A stretch of DNA of 61,565 nucleotides, taken from positions 1 through 61,565 of the forward strand of contig DASSLR010000070.1 in assembly GCA_035689345.1 (NCBI GenBank), read 5' to 3'. The position numbers and the translations under genes were made by a program. Below the pieces are notes generated by a model. The model worked only from the letters and a program-made list of their open reading frames with translations, had not been told where the DNA came from and searched no databases. Numbering within the stretch: the first letter of the stretch is position 1; every line of letters starts with the position of its first letter. The stretch is from CF-118 sp035689345. Its GTDB lineage: Bacteria > Chloroflexota > Dormibacteria > Dormibacterales > Dormibacteraceae. Below, piece by piece: positions 59,877-61,565 of this stretch.

Positions 59877-61231
59877 GGCGAAAGGACCTCGTCCGCGACG
59901 TCCTCTTTCGGCGCGTTGCGCGCCCAGACCCACGCGGCCGCGGAGCCGAGGATGAGCGCCTCGAGCGTCAGGAAGAGCAGGACCAGCGGCCACCAGCGGT
60001 TGGCGAAGATCTCGCGCGCCACGTTGGCCGCCGAGTTCGGGCTGCCGAGGCCGCCGTTGTCGGGGCCCGGCCCGTTGAAACCGAAGTCACCGCCCGTGAA
60101 GCCGAAGCCGCCTCCCGGGAATCCGCCGCCCCCACTGCCTGTGCCCGCGTCGGCGTAGCCCTCACCGAGCACGTACTCGGTCGACTGCTGGGGCACGCCC
60201 GGGCCCGGTGTCGGGTGCGTGACCAGGATGTGCAAGCCGGACGCCAGGATGGTCGCGTGTGTTCCATTGACGGACCTCTCCGGCGCGACCGCGAAGATCT
60301 TGATGTAGGTCGCGTCGGTTGGAGGCACGCAACCTGTGTGCGCGCCGGGCAGCGCCGGCGGGCTCGGAACGATGCCGCCGCCACCGCTCGGTGGGCTCGG
60401 CACCGGGCCTCCGGGCACCGGCACCGGGACCGGTCCGGTGGGCGGCGACGGGCACGAGGCCGACTGCGGTCCCACCGTGACGCCGTCGCCGTTGATGGAC
60501 ACCGGCTGTCCGTTGACGGTGACGGAGCCGACCACGATGTGGGCGTCGGCGCTGGCGGAGCCGTTGGTGGCCGTCGCGACCGTGTCGACGACGACCTTGG
60601 AGATGGAAACCGTGCCGATGACGAAGTTCTGCACCTCGGAATGCGTGATCACCGTGAGCACACCGGCCGAAGTCACGTACGTGTGGCTCTCCGAGGAGGC
60701 GCCGCTGAACGGCTGCGTTCCCCCTCCGGCGTAGACGCCTGACGCGTTGGCCGCGAGCTCTGATGCATCGCTGTCGGCGTGGGCCGATGGACAGCTGGAC
60801 TGTCCGCCGCACGAGTCGACGTGCGCGTTGTCCGGACCGCCGGGATAGTTGGAGTTCGCGTAAGGCACCGAGTTGTTCGGGTTGCTGCACGCGCTCGGCG
60901 GCGGTGGCGGGTTGCCCGCGCTGCAGCCCTGGTTGTACTGCGAACCGGCGGTGGCCGCCAGCGGCCCCGTGTCGGAGAACGACGCGCGCGCGGCGGACGA
61001 GGGCGACGCGTCCTGCTCGACCTGCGCGAGCGGGTAGCGGTTGTTGACCGCGCCCTGGTCGAAGTTGGGAAAGGCGGTCGTGCTGCCGATGGTGTGGACG
61101 CCGGTGCCGTAGCCGTAGCTGACGAAGCTGCCGATGCCCGCGGGGACCTGCGCCATCGCGGTCACCGGTGCGCTGAGCAGGAACGCGAGCGCGACGGCGC
61201 CGGCCAGACGGCGCGGAATGTGCACCTTCAT
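59873..61231 (-). CDS. Exported Gly/Ser-rich protein with C-terminal membrane anchor
   Basis: 452 residues. Signal peptide (GAVALAFLLSAPVTAMAQVPAG), a long Gly/Ser/Pro/Asn-rich body with beta segments (SVSKVVVDT-like strands), a glycine/phenylalanine-rich stretch (GGGGFPGGGFGFTGGDFGF) and a final helix (WPLVLLFLTLEALILGSAAAWVW) plus a charged tail. Surface or envelope protein, role unknown. Its ATG overlaps the stop of the ATPase gene upstream (ATGA). Confidence 0.75.
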   Translation of the reverse strand: MKVHIPRRLAGAVALAFLLSAPVTAMAQVPAGIGSFVSYGYGTGVHTIGSTTAFPNFDQGAVNNRYPLAQVEQDASPSSAARASFSDTGPLAATAGSQYNQGCSAGNPPPPPSACSNPNNSVPYANSNYPGGPDNAHVDSCGGQSSCPSAHADSDASELAANASGVYAGGGTQPFSGASSESHTYVTSAGVLTVITHSEVQNFVIGTVSISKVVVDTVATATNGSASADAHIVVGSVTVNGQPVSINGDGVTVGPQSASCPSPPTGPVPVPVPGGPVPSPPSGGGGIVPSPPALPGAHTGCVPPTDATYIKIFAVAPERSVNGTHATILASGLHILVTHPTPGPGVPQQSTEYVLGEGYADAGTGSGGGGFPGGGFGFTGGDFGFNGPGPDNGGLGSPNSAANVAREIFANRWWPLVLLFLTLEALILGSAAAWVWARNAPKEDVADEVLSP

Positions 61232-61565
61232 GGCGTGTGGTCGACCTCCTCCAGGAGCTCCAGCGCGATCGCCCCGGCTGTCCGGCCCTCGCGCTCCGCG
61301 CGCTCCTCCAGCGCCCGCTTCACTTCGGCGGGCACCCTCATCGACAGCACTTCCATCAGCTGAGGATCGGTGACGCGGTGGTGGCCGTTGCCGTTGCCGT
61401 TGCCCGCTGCCACTTCGATCGCTTCGGTGGGTTCCGGCGCCGACCCGAGGTACGAGCCGGAGATCAGGCCGCGATCGCGCTTCAGCTCTTCGGCGGGCGC
61501 CTCGTGGGCGATGGAACCGTGCTCGAAGATGTAGGCGCGATCCGCGACGGCGAGCGCGGATTCGA
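61228..61565 (-). CDS. LivF-like ABC ATPase, C-terminal part, with extra tail (5' end outside window)
   Basis: Only the last 112 residues are visible. The first 40, in this frame from the window edge, read as a LivF-type ATPase end (SALAVADRAYIFEHGSIAHEAPAEELK...SGSYLG). After it comes an Ala/Asn/Gly linker (AAGNGNGNGHH) and a 35-residue segment, LMEVLSMRVPAEVKRALEERAEREGRTAGAI, resembling a ribbon-helix-helix or short coiled coil. LivF proteins normally end near YLG. So this seems an ABC ATPase with an added helical tail. It opens the minus-strand operon with the two exported proteins. Confidence 0.7.
   Translation of the reverse strand, partial: ESALAVADRAYIFEHGSIAHEAPAEELKRDRGLISGSYLGSAPEPTEAIEVAAGNGNGNGHHRVTDPQLMEVLSMRVPAEVKRALEERAEREGRTAGAIALELLEEVDHTP

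Overview
The window is about 61.6 kb of GC-rich (roughly two-thirds G+C by eye), densely packed chromosomal DNA. Genes sit on both strands in short operons joined by 4-base start/stop overlaps (ATGA, GTGA, TTGA). GTG and TTG starts are common, and several genes begin 6-8 bases after a TANNNT hexamer with no Shine-Dalgarno, as expected for leaderless transcripts. Gene content (PadR, HxlR and MarR regulators, an ECF sigma/anti-sigma pair, OpuC-type transporter, GlsB-like membrane proteins, folate genes, many lipoproteins) suggests a free-living, probably soil bacterium of an actinobacterial, Chloroflexota or Dormibacterota-like lineage. That placement is inference. There is no rRNA, CRISPR array, transposase or phage gene. 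One tRNA, tRNA-Lys(CTT), is present.

Layout. 1-9.1 kb: truncated DUF559 gene, superfamily-1 helicase, HIT protein, two lipoproteins, acyl-CoA synthetase, sugar isomerase-like protein, hotdog thioesterase and lipoate-ligase-like protein. 9.1-14.6 kb: OpuC/ProX-type compatible-solute transporter (three genes on minus, ATPase divergent 23 bp away), flavin disulfide reductase and two GlsB-type membrane proteins. 14.6-19.1 kb: small metabolic and regulatory genes, including a histidine phosphatase that appears to start at CTG. 19.1-23.6 kb, minus: folB-larC-folD-folC-pspC. 24.1-30.3 kb, minus: ECF sigma factor, anti-sigma factor and a MacA/MacB-type export operon. 30.3-35.2 kb: PadR-controlled MFS exporter, hydrolases and a third GlsB-like protein. 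35.3-41.5 kb: an orphan VirB4-like ATPase with a PrgI-like partner beside tRNA-Lys; beyond the tRNA lie a periplasmic-binding lipoprotein, a membrane-bound LuxR-type regulator with an NHL propeller and a divergent small exported protein with a duplicated motif. Short copies of tRNA-Lys sequence lie farther along. 41.5-51 kb: J-domain gene with a broken 5' end, two oxidoreductase clusters, MarR-MFS pair, M24 peptidase and hydrolase. 51-61.6 kb: a 41-residue ORF, a GrdB-family selenoprotein candidate, DegT-GlpD pair, secreted hydrolase, beta-helix membrane protein, two more exported or anchored proteins, and the 3' end of a LivF-like ATPase gene with an unusual tail.

The most notable observations are: (1) an in-frame TGA at 51803 at the redox position of a GrdB/PrdB-family protein, followed by a bacterial-SECIS-like hairpin; (2) the LuxR-NHL regulator, binding lipoprotein and repeat-bearing exported peptide around one divergent promoter region, a possible signalling module; (3) the orphan VirB4/PrgI pair at a tRNA gene with tRNA-derived repeats; (4) a LivF-like ATPase carrying a C-terminal tail resembling a ribbon-helix-helix; and (5) two copies of a G-rich hairpin element at 17.0 and 21.1 kb.
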